DNA of 64,000 bases from Myotis daubentonii (Eukaryota; Chordata; Mammalia; Chiroptera; Vespertilionidae). Shown here piece after piece: positions 1 through 12,327 of this stretch. The DNA lies in NCBI RefSeq assembly GCF_963259705.1, contig NC_081852.1, positions 60,140,859 to 60,204,858 on the forward strand, in the 5' to 3' direction. The position numbers and the translations under genes were made by a program. The notes under the pieces were generated by a model. The model searched no databases. It was not told the DNA's origin and saw only the letters and a program-made list of their open reading frames with translations. How positions within the stretch are numbered: position 1 is the first letter of the stretch; each line of letters begins with the position of its first letter.

Positions 1-204
1 ATTTGCTTTCTAACGAAACGCTTCTTCATTGTCTGAGGTCTACGGTGAGCATGCACTGCTTCTGTCATTTCTAAAGAAGAGGGAACACATACTCCCCAAG
101 GCCGTGTGCGGCTGAACAGTCCTCACAGCCCACGCGAGCACCTGCCGTCGCAGACCTGGGCCCGGAGCACCAAGCCCGCACTCACTGAGCCTCAAGGCCA
201 GGCT

Positions 205-325
205 CCGTCACCACCTCCTCCAACAGGTGGGAGGGCAGAAGCACAGAGAGGCCGAGTAATGTGCCCGGGCCACACAGCAAGAACCGCGCTGGGCCAGGTG
301 GGCACCCAGGATCCAGCCCGGGCCT
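205..325 (+). repeat. MIR SINE fragment
   Basis: The text around the CACAGAGAGGCCGAGTAATG core and the following GCCACACAGCAAG matches the MIR order: cacagagaggttaagtaacttg, then gtcacacagc. This is an old, diverged mammalian-wide SINE relic without target duplications. Confidence 0.6.
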
Positions 326-1539
326 GAGAGGGCTTCTCCAGCCTGAGCCCGTGCAGGTGACTCTTGAGAACGAGAGGCGGTCGAGTGTCCAGAGCAGCTG
401 CCCGCTCTTTCCCGGGGCCCTGGCGGCCCCGCCTCTTCCCTGGTCCCACCTGGGCCTTGAGGGCCGAGGGGACGGGGCCTCATTCACCTTTGCTCATGAA
501 AACGGCACGGGGCCCGGCGGCAGAAAACACTCGAGAAACTCGCATTCTAGAACTTTCTAAAATGCATTCCATTTAGAACATTCACATTCATTGTGGGGTA
601 GACGAGACGCTGGCCTCGCCCCAGGACCCTGCTGGCAGGGAGGAGCTTGGGGTCCGGATCGCTGGCCCTTCCCAACAGCCTCCCCACAGACTCTCCACAC
701 CAGCTCCTTGCAGGGCACCCGCCCAGGTGACGGCGGTTCCTGCGCGGAGCGTGCTGGTGCCTTTTCTAAAGGCCGCGTCTGGTGGCGGAGCTAATTAACA
801 GGATGAAAATAATGATAAAAACCAAATGAGCGAACGCTGCTCACCATGGCAGCGGCAAGAGGAAAATAAAGCCCTTCAAGTTCTGAGACGCGAGCGGGCC
901 TATTCATCAGTGTCTGATTAAAGGGCCCGTTCCCGCGGAAAGTGAATTCCCATAACTCCTTCCTCAACCAGGCCAATAAGCTGTTACTTAAGGGTTTCCC
1001 ACTTAAAAGTTTTCCTGACTCCTCGTTCTCCGCTCTGAAACCAAATGTCTCCAGTGAGCAACCTGACGAGGCAGGGATGAAGGTTTTAACTTGTCTCTGT
1101 CCCTGTCTTTTTTATTTTTTAATATAGATTCTTTTATTGCTGTCTGCATTACAGATGTCCCTCATACGCCCTCCACCCAGCCCCCATGGAACGGGCGGAC
1201 AAACCCCCGAGGGGAGGACGGGTGGGGGACGGCAAGAGATTAACCAATGCCCCTGTCCTTTCCCAGCCCCTCTCCTGTGCCCCCTCCTTGCCCAGCGTCC
1301 CTCTCCTCTGTCCACGGTGCTGAAGGGGCCCCGATGGAGAAGGCACAGTGTGAGGCCCAGCCCCTCCCCTGACCGATGGGGACCAGGGGCACAGCGTGAG
1401 TCCCCTTTGGGAAAACAGCACAGACATGTTTACAAACACAGGAGGACACTTTGCCTGCTTGCTCCTCATCCCACCCACTCCCGTCCACTGACCAGCCAGC
1501 TCCTGGCGGAGAGACGAAGAGAAATGGTTGGGGATTTGG

Positions 1540-1690
1540 GCTCAGACCAACACACCTTTGTTCAAATCCCTGCCACGCGTCTGACCTGGCCTTACCCCTC
1601 GGAGCCTGTGCCCGTCAGCAACACAGACTCGGTGACCACTCCGTGTTGCCGCGAGGCCACGGCGCACGCGAGACGCCTCGCAGATACCCT
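1540..1690 (+). repeat. MIR SINE fragment
   Basis: The order TTTGGGCTCAGACC, GTTCAAATCCCTGCCACG, TGACCTGGCCTTACCCCTCG resembles the 5' half of MIR (caaatcccagctctgccac ... tgtgaccttgggcaag). It is heavily diverged. Confidence 0.5.
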
Positions 1691-2879
1691 GCAATGGCCC
1701 GGCGGCAAATCCAGGCCCCTGAGAAGCGGACACTCGTCCGGGCCCGAGAGGCAAGGTCTGCGTGCAGCCCCGAGCCGGTCCTGGTGCAGCCTTGCCCTCG
1801 GCTGTCGACAGAGAAAAATGTCTCGGCGGGTGTTATATGAGGGTGCAGCTTAGTTGCCAACGGTGACACATCTTCCCAACATACCAGCCCCTCTAAGGAA
1901 GAGCACGCCAGACTCACAGGTGCCGATAGGAAGAGCCTTTTGTTTCGTCTGGTACCGAATCGGCCTTTTATTGCACAATTGATCAAACCTTCACATTTTC
2001 AAAGTCAAGGGACACAAAAGGGGACCTCGGCACACCAGAAATGATGCCCCGCAATTATCTTTGGTGGGAAATGAGAGCAGAGTTTGAGATAAATCTCGTT
2101 ACCCGTTGCATGGCAAGACCCGCAGAAACAGAACGATGCCCATACGTTTGTATTTGCAACAAACACCCTTTCCAACTGGCTTCGTATAGCCTCACGGCCT
2201 TCTGGAATGTGGCTAAGTCTCCGGGACAGCCGTTTTGACGTGAAATGACAGTTTAAGAACCCGGTGATGCTCTCAACGGGTTTCCACAGTGCCCGCTGCC
2301 AAGGTCAAGACCACCTGCCTCCGTGGTGTGCGCCCCGCCGGGCGTCTGCGGCACACAGGACGCGGGCCCGGAGCCCAGGACCGGTCAAGAGGCCACGCCC
2401 ACGACCCCCCAGCCTTGAGGAACGGACACCTTCTGCCCTGCCCGTTGCCCACTGTGGCCAGAGGCAGGAGGGCGCTGCTTCCCTGAACGTGAAGGAGGTG
2501 ACGGTCCAGAAAAGCCTCTGGGCCCCGAGCTGGCCGGGGACACTGGGCTTCTGGCCCCTGCAGCTGGACAGAGAGCCATGACTGGCCACCAGCTCGAGAC
2601 AGCGTGGCAAGCCTGTGAGCACCAGCCGGAACAGCCAGGAGCTGCTGCCCAGTGCAAGGCTGCCCCCGGCTCTGGTGGGCATGAGAAGGCTGTGCACCCC
2701 CCAAACACGCAAAGACCACAGCGAGCGGGTAGGGACGCCTGCCGCCCTGAGCGCCGGGCACGGACACAGAGCCACACGTGGAAGAGCCATCGTGTGGTTA
2801 GCCTGACACCTGCAGGTCCAGCCCCTCCCTCCCAGCCACCAGACAGGGACAGGGAGGGGGAAGGGACAAGAGAGCGGAT

Positions 2880-2902
2880 GGGAGGGTGGGAGGGAGGGAG
2901 GG
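2880..2902 (+). other. G-quadruplex-capable run
   Basis: Five GGG triplets are separated by single bases, which fits the canonical G-quadruplex pattern. Nothing nearby shows a function. Confidence 0.5.
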
Positions 2903-3506
2903 AGCAGGCGGTGGGCAGGGCTCTCTGGGGCTGACACACAACCTCGGAGCTCAAAGAGAAAAGCCACATGCACCTGTCACTATTCCGCCTGCCGGCCATA
3001 TAACAAGGGCGTTAAAAACAACCTGTGGGCCTTCTGGGACCTTCCAGACACCACTAGAAGGCTGGGGAGCACCTCCGTGGCTGGGAGGCCACCATGAGAG
3101 CCTTTCATATTAGAAAACCATCGCTACTGCCAACCAATGGCCGTTGGTGCCGATTCAACCGCCCACTCAGCGAGGTGCTCCCAGGGGTGTGTCCCGGGCC
3201 AGGCCGCCCGTTGTCAGGGAGACCTGGGCCCCCTCCCTCCAGGCTCGGCCTGCGCATGCTGAGAGCTTAGGGGGCTGCTCCCCGTCCTCCCCCCCAGACA
3301 CCAGGCCTCCCTTATTTGGGACTTTAGGTAGGAAATCTCACTCCAGCCCAGCAGCTTGGCCGAGGCTGTGCCCATGTCCCCAGGCCCCAGGCCCCAGCCT
3401 CCTGAGTCCTGTGCTGAGGACAGCGAGCATCCCTGCTGGCCCCCGACTCCGCCCTGGGCCCTCACATCCTCTTACGACACCTCCCTAACGCCTCACTGCA
3501 GCAGCA

Positions 3507-3519
3507 CCCCCCCCCCCCC
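3507..3519 (+). repeat. Poly-C tract, 13 nt
   Basis: Uninterrupted run of C in GC-rich intergenic DNA. Length is likely polymorphic and prone to sequencing error. Confidence 0.8.
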
Positions 3520-4354
3520 GCCCCAGCCGCTAACTGCGATCACAGTGCCGTCCCTGTGACGCCCCCTATTGGAAAGTTCCAGCGAGTGACTACGGTCAGG
3601 CCAGGCTCTCTCCTACCACCAGCGGCGGGTCCTCTGCCACCTGGGGGGAAGCAGGCGATGAGATGGAGACCAGTGTCCAGGGGGTTCATGAGGGACGCTC
3701 TGAGGGGAGTGCCCCTTGGGCACAGCTGGGCTGCCACTGTCTCCATGGGTCCCAGCCGCCCACAGCAGCCGGGATGCTGGGAGCCCTTCAGAGGGTGGGC
3801 GGGGCTGACACTCCCAAAGGCCCATGACCTCGGGCCGTGAGGACAGTTGGCAGAGAGAGCTGCCTGGAGGGAGCCTGCCGCCTCTGGGGACGTGCACCCC
3901 CACCCGTGCAGGAGCTGGGCACAGAGCACCTTCCATGTAGGCCAGCCCCAGTCTCCCACACAGGACACGCTTCGGAGAACGGCGGGGGTCCCGTGGATAA
4001 CCAGGCTGGCAGGAACTGAATGAGCCAGACCAGCGGACACACAGTCACCCTGGTCACGGTGACTGCGTTGTGGTACCTGGGGACTTAGACTAGAAGCACC
4101 ATGGGGGGCCGGTCCCTGCTCACAGCCATTCCCCGTGACTGACTTCACCCTCCGGCCTCTGAATCAGCAGGAGCTGACGGAGCCGTCCTGTCCACAGGAG
4201 GAAAGGGGGCAAGGACACGCCCAAGCTCAGGTCCCCGCACGCACCGCGGCTTGACCTAACATCCAACGCCGAGCCAGCATCTCCGCTGGTGAGCACCCAA
4301 GTCTCCCAGGGCCAAAGGTCAATGCCAAAGTGAAGCCGACTAAGGCAGAGGGAT

Positions 4355-4960
4355 TTTAAAGTTATTATTTTTTTGCAATAGTGGTACAATACACAGACTA
4401 GAAAATGGACCATCGTTTTTTGTTTGTTTGGATGGTTTTTTTATTGATTTCAGAGAGGAAGAGAGAGGGAGGTAGGGAGAGAGAGATGGAAACATCAATG
4501 ATGAGAGAGAATCATTGATTGGCTGCCTCCTGCACGCCCCACACGGGGGATCCAGCCCGTAACCCGGGCATGTGCCCTGACTGGAATCGAATCTTGACCT
4601 CTTGGTTCATAGCTCAACGCTCAACACTGAGCCACACCGGCCACGCTAAAATGTACCGTTTTTAAGGACACAGTTCGGTATTCAGTGCCCTCCCCATGCG
4701 TGCCGCCATCACCGCACGCCTCCAAGCGTTTCATCTTGCAAACCGGAGACTCTGCTCCCACTACACTGGCTCCCCACCCTCCCCTTCCCTGGCGCCCGCC
4801 CGCCCGATTCCTGCCTCCATGAATTTGATACTTTACATTCTTCCCATAAGTAGACTCGCATGCGCCTGGCTTCTTTCACTCAGCATGTCCTCAAGCTTCG
4901 CCCACGCTGTAGCGGGCGTCAGAACGCTAAGTAACATGAATCGCATTCCATTGCGCGCAG
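4355..4960 (-). repeat. Old L1 3' region, split by a Ves SINE
   Basis: The plus strand reads as the antisense of a mammalian L1 3' region. Landmarks are TTTCATCTTGCAAACCGGAGACTCTG, CCTGCCTCCATGAATTTGATAC and TTCTTTCACTCAGCATGTCCTCAAG. The element is interrupted at 4421-4647 by a SINE whose target duplication is L1 sequence, so the SINE came later. Confidence 0.7.
4421..4647 (-). mobile_element. Ves SINE (minus)
   Basis: Reads antisense: TTTATTGATTTCAGAGAGGAAG, then CATCAATGATGAGAGAGAATC, GGCTGCCTCCTGCACGCC, ending in the tRNA-like GAGCCACACCGGCC. Flanked by an imperfect duplication, AAAATGGACCATCGTTTTT (4402-4420) and AAAATGTACCGTTTTT (4648-4663). Inserted into an old L1. Confidence 0.9.
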
Positions 4961-7900
4961 GCACGTGGAGTTTCAACACAACAGAGAGCAGCCTCCAGGC
5001 AGCGTCCGGGGGGGGGGGGGGGGAGGGCGGGGGCTGGTCTGTGGGCCAGGACCAAGGTCGCGGCGGCCGTGACCCTGGGGGTGGGTTCTCTTCCTCGGGC
5101 CTGGCGAGCCCCTCTGTCCTCCAGCCCACGCTGCACACGGCCCTGGAAGCCGCTTTCAAACTAATAAAAGCAAATGGAGTTTCCGACGGCTCCTAATGGA
5201 ATTACGGCCGAATGATGTTCACCGGGAAAGGTTAACGCTGAAGGATGGTGCTGATCTCCAGTTATCATTTCAAGGGGAACGCGTGGCTCTGGGGGCCCCG
5301 GCTGGAACTGCCCATGCGCCGGGCTGATGGGCGGGGGCCAGGGACTGGCACTGGGCTCTCGCCGGCTGGCTGGTCCTACTGCCCATCACCAGGGCCCAGG
5401 ACCACCCGGGGGGACGAGTGCCCGGCCAGCGAAGGCTCAGACACCGCTCGGGCATTCGCACCTGAGCCCCCACCGCAGGCACGGAGGGCGATGAAGGGAG
5501 AGCCGGCAGGCAGCATGGGGAGGGACGGAGGGGGTTCCTGGAGCTTCTCACATTGAAAAGGCCCCTAAACCGTAATGCATGACCCCTCGCAGAACTGCGA
5601 CTATGAACCTATCGATCCAAACTGATGTGCACCCTCCTTCCCGCGCGGAACCTGCTCCGGGAGGACCGAGAGCTCCCAGACAACGACGCTGACGGCTCCG
5701 TGTGGGAGGCCAGGGACGCCTGTGCCCCTCCCAGGTGGGAGGGGGTCCCCTGTGGGGAATCGGCACGGCCATGGCATACTCAGCCCCAGGGCGCCTTATG
5801 TGCCAGGCCACTCAGCCTGGTTCAGTGACCCTGAGTGGGGGGTGAAAGGATTGAGAAAAGACAGAGAAGAGAATGGAAGCTGGGTCTCGGTGGGACGCTG
5901 CTCCCTGATGAGGAGACAGCGCCAGCGCCCACAAGCCGTGTCTTTATTTAATAGCAGATGCCACGAGGCAAAGTAGGGGCGTGGTCAGGTTGTTCACAGC
6001 ATTCTCCAACCCCACGCAACTACATGCACCTGAACTCTATCACAAGGCACATGGGACCACGTGTTCGGACCACAGGTTCAAGCTCACAACCACAGCCGTT
6101 GGCTATGATTGTGCTGGGGGGGCCCTGCCCTCCAGCTGGGACTTGCACGTGGCCATGAGAGGACCCTGTCCTTCCATTAGTCCAAGGCTTGAACCTGGCC
6201 AAACACTGTAGCCGCGCCCATAGTCCCCCACCCTCCAGGCTGTAGGAGCCATCGACGCCGGGGACCCTGCTCTCTGCGGCCAAGCTTCCGACCTATGTGA
6301 CTCGTGTGCGGCCATCTGCTTGTTCCCCTATCACAGCGCCCCACCCCCCGCTGCTCGGCCTGGCTGTCAGGGCTTCGCTGCAGAGACGCTGAGAGCCCGG
6401 CGCCTGCTGCGGCCACGGGGCCACCAGGGAGGATGGGAGCTCTGTCCTTGCCACACCCGCCCACACCTACTCTGCAGCCTGGGCTCCTGGCTCCCTGCAC
6501 GACCCGGCCCACAGGTGTCTCCCCGGGGCCCACATTCCCAGCACCAGCCGGCTCCTCCCTTCTCACATCACCTGCCCCCTGGCACCTGCTGGCCGATCCC
6601 TCCCCAGGCAGAGACCCCTCCAGGCTGCTCTCTCTTGGTGAGTCGCAGCCTTTACCCCCCAACAAAACCCCCTGGCAGCTGCTCTCAGGGAACCAGAAAC
6701 TGCACCCCACACCCTCAACCCCTCAGTGCACCTCTGCAGCCCGACTTACAGGCAGAGCCTCCCTCTGCCCCTGAGGCCGGGTGCTCTGTGGCCAGAGGAA
6801 AGGACGGGGCGCCAGTGCCACCCTGGGCTGCCCACATCTGCTTGCTGCCTCCGACCCTGTGACCACGGAGAGGACCAGCCCCGGCTGGTGGGGGTGGGGG
6901 ATGAAAAGCCCCAGGGACTGCCGGACCAGCAGCCCAGCCAGCCCACGGACCTCACACCCGCGAGAGCCCCACCCCCCAGCTGGCCGCAGATGCCAGGACC
7001 CAGGCAAAACTAGAGGCTCTGGGTGGGTGTCGGGGGCGGGGCGGACTGGTGCTACTGTGACAACAGAGAGCTGGTTCAGGGTGACCCAGGCACCTGTCTT
7101 GTTGGCAGGAAAGCATAATGGGTCCCAAGCTTATCCAGAAAGAAGCCAGTCATGAAATCACCAAGCTGCCCGGGTGGTGCGGGCCCCGCCTCCCCTCTTT
7201 GGAAACCAGGATCCTGCTGTGATGGGCAGGGCGGGGCCACCTGTCCAGGGGTCGCTTTGAAACGCCACGGAAGACGCCAGCTTGGCGGTGAGAAGGCCTG
7301 GCCCACACCAGGTCCTGGGGACCCTGCTCGTGTCCTCTTCAACCAGCACGGAGACGCCGACGGGCCCTCGGCCGGGAGTGGCTGCCAGCACTACCCCCTG
7401 GGGTCCAGCCTGTGACCTGGGCTCCTACCTGAGCATGGCCTCGGGCTCTTCCGTTGCCCCTGCTCATGCCCACATGGGGGGGGGGGCACCAAGGCTGCAG
7501 CCCTCGGACCCTCCTCCCCAGGCCGGAGGTCACACCTGTGCAGCCCGCCTGCACCTGGATTCCTGCCCCGCCTGCACCCGGCTCTTGCAGCCTTTTCAGA
7601 GCACGCCTCCTGTCACAACTGCACGTGACCTACCATGAACTCCAGCAGTTCTGTCGCAGGCGCCCTGGCCGGCGTGGCGAACAGACCCCGCCAGGCAGAG
7701 CCATTGTAAAGGGCTCCGTGGGCACATGTGGACCCGCTGGAGGTTCTGGGGTGACAGGAGGGGCGGCTGCAGAAGCGAGGACCCAGAAGGCAGCCGGGCT
7801 TTCACAGGTGGGAGCAGAGAGGGATGGCATCCCCGGGGGCGACCAGCCTCGCCCCGGCTCCAGCCTCGCCCCCATAGCAGAGGCTCATACGGAAATGAAC

Positions 7901-8439
7901 CAAACTGAGAACTTTTGACAGGTCATGTGAGTTGGGGAACAAGGTGAGTTTGCCAAAATGATTTTCTCTCTTTAATTAAAATCCTTTATTAACTGCCAAC
8001 CTAATATCTTTCCCCAAGACAGACGGGATAATGAGCCCACATCTGCCAGCCCAGGTGGCGCTGTCCAGGTGGGCGGTGGGCTCCGGAGAGGGACTCCCAC
8101 AGACACCCGCTCCTGGGCTGTGGGCAGGGCCCTAAACCCAGGACAGGAGTTCCGTTGGGGCACAGATCCTGGGTCCCTCTGAAGATCCCCATGGGAAACA
8201 GGGGTGGCCCCGCAGGCGCCCCCAGCTCGGTGCTTTGCAAAGCTGTTTCCTCCACGGTGTTCTCACTGCAGCCACAGCAAGACGGTGGGCATATGCCACG
8301 GGGTCCCGCGGGTCCCAGACACACTCTCAGTCTGTCCCGGCTGGGCAAGGACACAGAATGTGTCAGATGCCAGCAAGAGCCAGACCTGTGACCCAGGAGC
8401 CCGGGGCCACAGCCATCAGTACAGGCAGGGAGCTGTGGC
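4961..8439. other. GC-rich intergenic DNA, no gene found
   Basis: No gene or named repeat is recognised. A 16-nt poly-G run sits at 5008-5023 and an 11-nt one at 7476-7486. An AT-rich island at about 5150-5230 contains homeodomain-like TAAT words (CTAATAAAAG, CTAATGGAATTACGG) and could be regulatory, which is only a guess. Long frames on both strands at 6170-7400 overlap each other and are judged random. Confidence 0.6.
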
Positions 8440-9325
8440 CAGAGTACCCAGAACTTCATCCCAGGATTACACCTTAATTCGGGGCTCAGACCTTTATGGC
8501 AGGACCCCTATTTCCACGGTGGGACTCGAACCTCACTCAGGAGCCCTGCCCATAGGGGCGGTAGTCAATCCCAGCGCTGGGACCTCTATCCTGACACCCA
8601 GACCCCCATCCCGGGACCAGACCCCCATCCCAGGGCCCAGACCCCCATCCCAGAACCCAGACCCACTTCCCGGGCCCTAAACCTCCATCCCAGGATCAGA
8701 CCTTAATTCAGGGCTCAGACCTTCAAGGCAGGACCCCTATTCCAATGGTGGTACTCAGACCTCCATCCACGGCCTTCACCTACATCCGGGTACCTATGTT
8801 ATCATGGGGCCTGAACTCTATCACGGGGCCCAGACCTCCATCATGGGGCCCAGACCCCCATCCCGGGGCCCAGACCTCCATCCCAGAATTAGACCTTAAT
8901 TCGGGGCCCAGATCTTCATGGCAGGACCCCTATTTCTATGGCGGCACTGGGTCCTCCATCCGGGGCCTTGACCTCCATCTGGGACCTTTACCTACAGCTG
9001 GGGCCCTGAACTCAGTCCTGGGGCCCGGACCTCTATCCGGACACACAGCCTCCATGTCGGGGCCCAACCCCCATCCCAGGGCCAACACCCGCATCAGAGT
9101 ACCCAGAACTCCATCCCAGAATTAGACCTTAATTCGGGGCCCAGACCTTCATGGCAGGACCCCTATTTCCACGGTGGGACTAGGAGCTCCCACCTTTATG
9201 GCAGGACCCTAAAGGCCATGGCAGGATTCTCACCTACATCCGGGACCCAGACACCATTCTGAACCCAGAATTACATCTGGGACCCACACACCCATCCAGG
9301 GCCCTGATGTCAGTCCTGGGGCAAT
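8440..9325 (+). repeat. Minisatellite, about 20-21 bp units with higher-order repeat
   Basis: Tandem degenerate units resembling CCCAGACCTCCATCCCGGGGC run through the block; the cleanest run is at 8590-8680. A longer module (gaccttaattcggggc ... cttcatggcaggacccctatttcca) recurs starting near 8465, 8693, 8884 and 9117, spaced about 228, 191 and 233 bp. This implies amplification of composite units. Frames crossing the block encode only repeat-translated peptide and are not genes. Confidence 0.85.
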
Positions 9326-9624
9326 GGGCTGGCTGCTGGGTGGTCCTTGGTCTTCGCCCGCCCTCTGGTGTCCGGAGGCCGCCACTGCATTTGGCATGAG
9401 CAGGGCCTGAGCGCGGTGCGCAGCGCCCTCAGGTGGACACGTGCTCCTGGCACTCACCGTGCAAGGACCTCGAGGTCCAGAGGTGGCCTAGCAGCCAGAG
9501 CCGGGGCCTGGGCCTTTGGCAATGGAGGCCGTGAGGCTTGAGGGGCTCTGGGTGGCTTTTTCCGAACATGTCAGGCCGTTCGCACCCCGCCCATCCTGGC
9601 AGGTGAGGAGCCCGCAGGCCCAGT

Positions 9625-9830
9625 GCAGAAGCGCCCCAGCCAGCCCCTGCAGAAGTGGGGGCGCCCAGGCCAACCCCTCTGGCCAGGGGGGTGCTCTAGG
9701 ACTTACCTCTCCAGAAGAGGCACACCCTGAGGCGGACCCCTCCAAAAGGTGGGCGCGCTGGAACCACCTCTCCCGAGAGGGACCCTCCGGAAAGAGGGCG
9801 CACCTGGACAAAGGCCTCCAGGGGGGTGCG
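9625..9830 (+). repeat. Degenerate minisatellite, about 31-bp units
   Basis: Successive segments begin CCCCTGCAGAAG, CCCCTCTGGCCAG, CCTCTCCAGAAGAG, CCCCTCCAAAAGG and CCTCTCCCGAGAGG at 30-32 bp spacing, each followed by a G-rich then C-rich half. About six diverged copies. Confidence 0.65.
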
Positions 9831-10534
9831 GAGCCTGCCAGAGCCCCTCCGCGCTCAGCCCAATGCGCATGCCCGGCTGGGCCGCGTGCACCGGGCGCTC
9901 TGCCAAGGTGGCCAGCACCGCCCTGCGAGGACCGATCGTTCCACATTCACATGCGTCTCCAGGTCGTTAGCAGGTGTATTTGTCAAGGTAAGAGGACAGC
10001 GCACATTGTAACGTTGGTTCTCGTGATTTAAAGCGTCAGTGTTCGCACAGTGAACAGCAGGCTTGCTCCCCCGCCACGCGCTGCCCAGGAGGTGAGTGAC
10101 TGGGGAACAGTTCTGACCCTCTTTGCCGGAGGACAAAAACAGCCCCCCGGCACCCACTGTGGGGCTTCCAGCAGCACCTGGCTTCCCAGGGGCCTCTCTG
10201 TGCCCGCCTGCACCAGCCCTGCCCCTGGGGACCGGCTGGGCCCGTCTCTGTGCCCAGGGCCCTCTGGCTTCCCTTCCCTCGCCAAGGGAAGGAGCGGAGT
10301 CTGACTCCACATCCATGGCCCAGCGACCTGACCCAGGACGGGGTGCCCGCTCCACCTGGAACTCCGACCTGGAGCGTCTGCTTACCGTGCCCCACCCGGG
10401 CACCGGCTGAGCCGCCTCGTCGGGGGCCGTGGGAATGAAGGGACTCGCTGACCATAATAAGCACCAGTGTTTGCTGCTGCTCTGCATCGACACAGGGAGG
10501 CAGTGCGCAGACCGGGGGCCGGGCTGTCCCTCTG

Positions 10535-10602
10535 CAGCGGTCGCCAACCGGTGGTCCGTGGACCACTGGTGGTCGTGAGGCCCGAGAGGTTGGCGACCGC
10601 TG
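10535..10602. mobile_element. Very short hAT-like miniature element
   Basis: Starts CAGCGGTCGCCAACC and ends GGTTGGCGACCGCTG, a near-perfect 15-bp terminal inverted repeat, with an internal palindrome (GGTGGTCCGTGGACCACTGG). The flanking 8-mers (TCCCTCTG and CTCTAGTG) match only partly, so the target duplication is not convincing. Confidence 0.55.
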
Positions 10603-12312
10603 CTCTAGTGAGCAGTTTGCTGGCGTCAGGGAGGATGCGTTAGCAGGCCCGTGGTTCCCTGAGAGGTTCTTCAACAGGCTCTCCAGGAGAGCACACAGGT
10701 CCGGCTTGGCATCCCAGCCCGTCCCTCCTCGGTCCACACACTCACTGCGTGCGATGCTGATCTCCAGCTGAGATTCGTGACGACGTTGTCTCTGGACCTG
10801 TGTTTGGTGAGTGGAATCCGATGGGGACTAGAGTGTGTGTGAACAGAGACACATGCATTCCGTGTGTCCACCTGTGCTCCAGGCCCCCTCCCCGTTCTCA
10901 GGGCTGGTGATGCCCCGTGAGCACAGGGTCCCAGGGCCCCACGTGGGGGACCTCAGGGAGACTCAAAGCAAGTACAGGCTCACTTGACTTGGGGACCCCA
11001 GCACTGGACTCAAGGGCCACTTCCCCAAACACAGCTCTCCTGCTCAGCTGCCCCCTCTGCAAAGTCCCCCAGCCAGGAGGGGTGGTGCGCAGTGGGCTGG
11101 TGATTCTGGGGTGGGACCCTCGGGACTCATGAAGGACAAGGGCCCTGGATTGCTCCACACCCTGTGAGGTGAGGTCTCCACTGCTGGACCTGAAACAGCT
11201 GGGGCACCCTCCCTGCCTGCATTCACCAGAGCCAAAGGCATGGAACCCTCCCACGGACCGGAAGAGGAAGAGGAAGAAGAGGAGGGGAGAAGGGGGAAGG
11301 AAGGGGCTCTCTGAGACCCACCTCCTCCTAACTTTTCATTATATCCTGCAGAGTCCTCTATTAACACACAGGGCAAGAGCATATTAAACTATTTTGACTC
11401 CTATAGTGTGGGGAAGCACGGGACTTGGTTGGAAAGCCAGTAAGGAGGAATCTGAATGGTCGGGGCCTGTAGGGGGACCTTGCTGAAGGCAGCAGCCCCT
11501 GCCTTGACTTCCCAAACAAGTCTGAGCCCCTGGGTGTTTTACTGGAATCTTTATGTTTAGACTTCAAAATGTCCTTGTTTGAAAGACACTACAGACGCAG
11601 GTGCTTTCTCAAGGATGCTTACCCTCCTGATAGGATCTAATCGTTAATTTTAGTTCAAGCCGTTGTTCCAATAAAAGCCTAAGGAGGCAGGCGAACGGGG
11701 CTTTTTGCTCTTAAAGCAAACCAGCCCCTTAGCCTCTCTTTCCCAGGAGCGTGTGTCGGAGCAATCATTCACCCGTTGCTCAGGCCTGCCGGCAGCCCCG
11801 CACTGTAAGAACACCAATTCCCCTCTTCAGCTCCCAGGCTGAGTCCCGAGGCTGTACCTGAGGGAGACAGAAGCCTGACCCCCCACATGGCAGGCACCCC
11901 CAGGCCACCGAGAAGGCACCGCTCTCCCTCTCTGGGCCCATATGGGAAACGTGTCGCTCCCTCACATAAAACTTTGTGCCAAGAAAAGATTAAATGAGCT
12001 ATCTACAAACGACAGCCATTCAGATGAAGGGGGCACACAGAGGCCTCCTACAGGCACGCCTCGCTGAGTCTGGGCACTTAATTTTGAACTCGATGTAAAA
12101 CTGCTGTTATTCAGAAGTGAGGCGCCTGCCAGGGGATGGAGTGGCCGCCAGTGTGGGGAGGCTCAGAGCACTGAGCCTGCTGGGGCTCCCAGCCAGGTGC
12201 CCGGAGAGTGACTTCAGTGTCCAAGTCCTGCCAGTGAGGACGCGGCCCGAGGAGAGCGGGCATGGCTCCAGGGCGCACAGCAGCACAGGCGACCCTACAC
12301 CACCCCACCCCA

Positions 12313-12327
12313 CCCCCCCCCCCCCCC
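12313..12327 (+). repeat. Poly-C tract, 15 nt
   Basis: Uninterrupted C run following CACCCCACCCCA, so probably grown from a C-rich simple repeat. Confidence 0.85.

Larger units (their letters stand above)
1..4354. other. GC-rich intergenic DNA, no gene found
   Basis: I see no conserved reading frame, splice-bounded exon or RNA gene here. Open frames in this stretch are short, overlap on both strands and look like products of high GC content. Two MIR-like fragments (about 205-325 and 1540-1690) and a G-rich run near 2880 are the only structures I can name. The AT-rich patch at about 790-1015 contrasts with its surroundings and might be a conserved non-coding element, but conservation cannot be seen from one sequence. 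Confidence 0.6.

Noticed and set aside
1137..1853. 238-codon plus-strand frame
   Set aside because: Crosses a MIR fragment and GC-rich sequence, with overlapping frames on the other strand. No recognisable domain.
6177..6862. Overlapping 156-180 codon frames on both strands
   Set aside because: Pro/Ser/Leu-rich compositions typical of random GC-rich DNA, with no splice or family support.
8204..9125. Two long plus-strand frames across 8204-8680 and 8745-9125
   Set aside because: They translate the tandem minisatellite. The periodic peptide follows from the DNA repeat, with no other coding sign.
8466..9180. Possible CRISPR-like array from regularly spaced repeats
   Set aside because: The DNA is mammalian, the repeats are degenerate and contiguous without unique spacers, and no cas-like genes exist.
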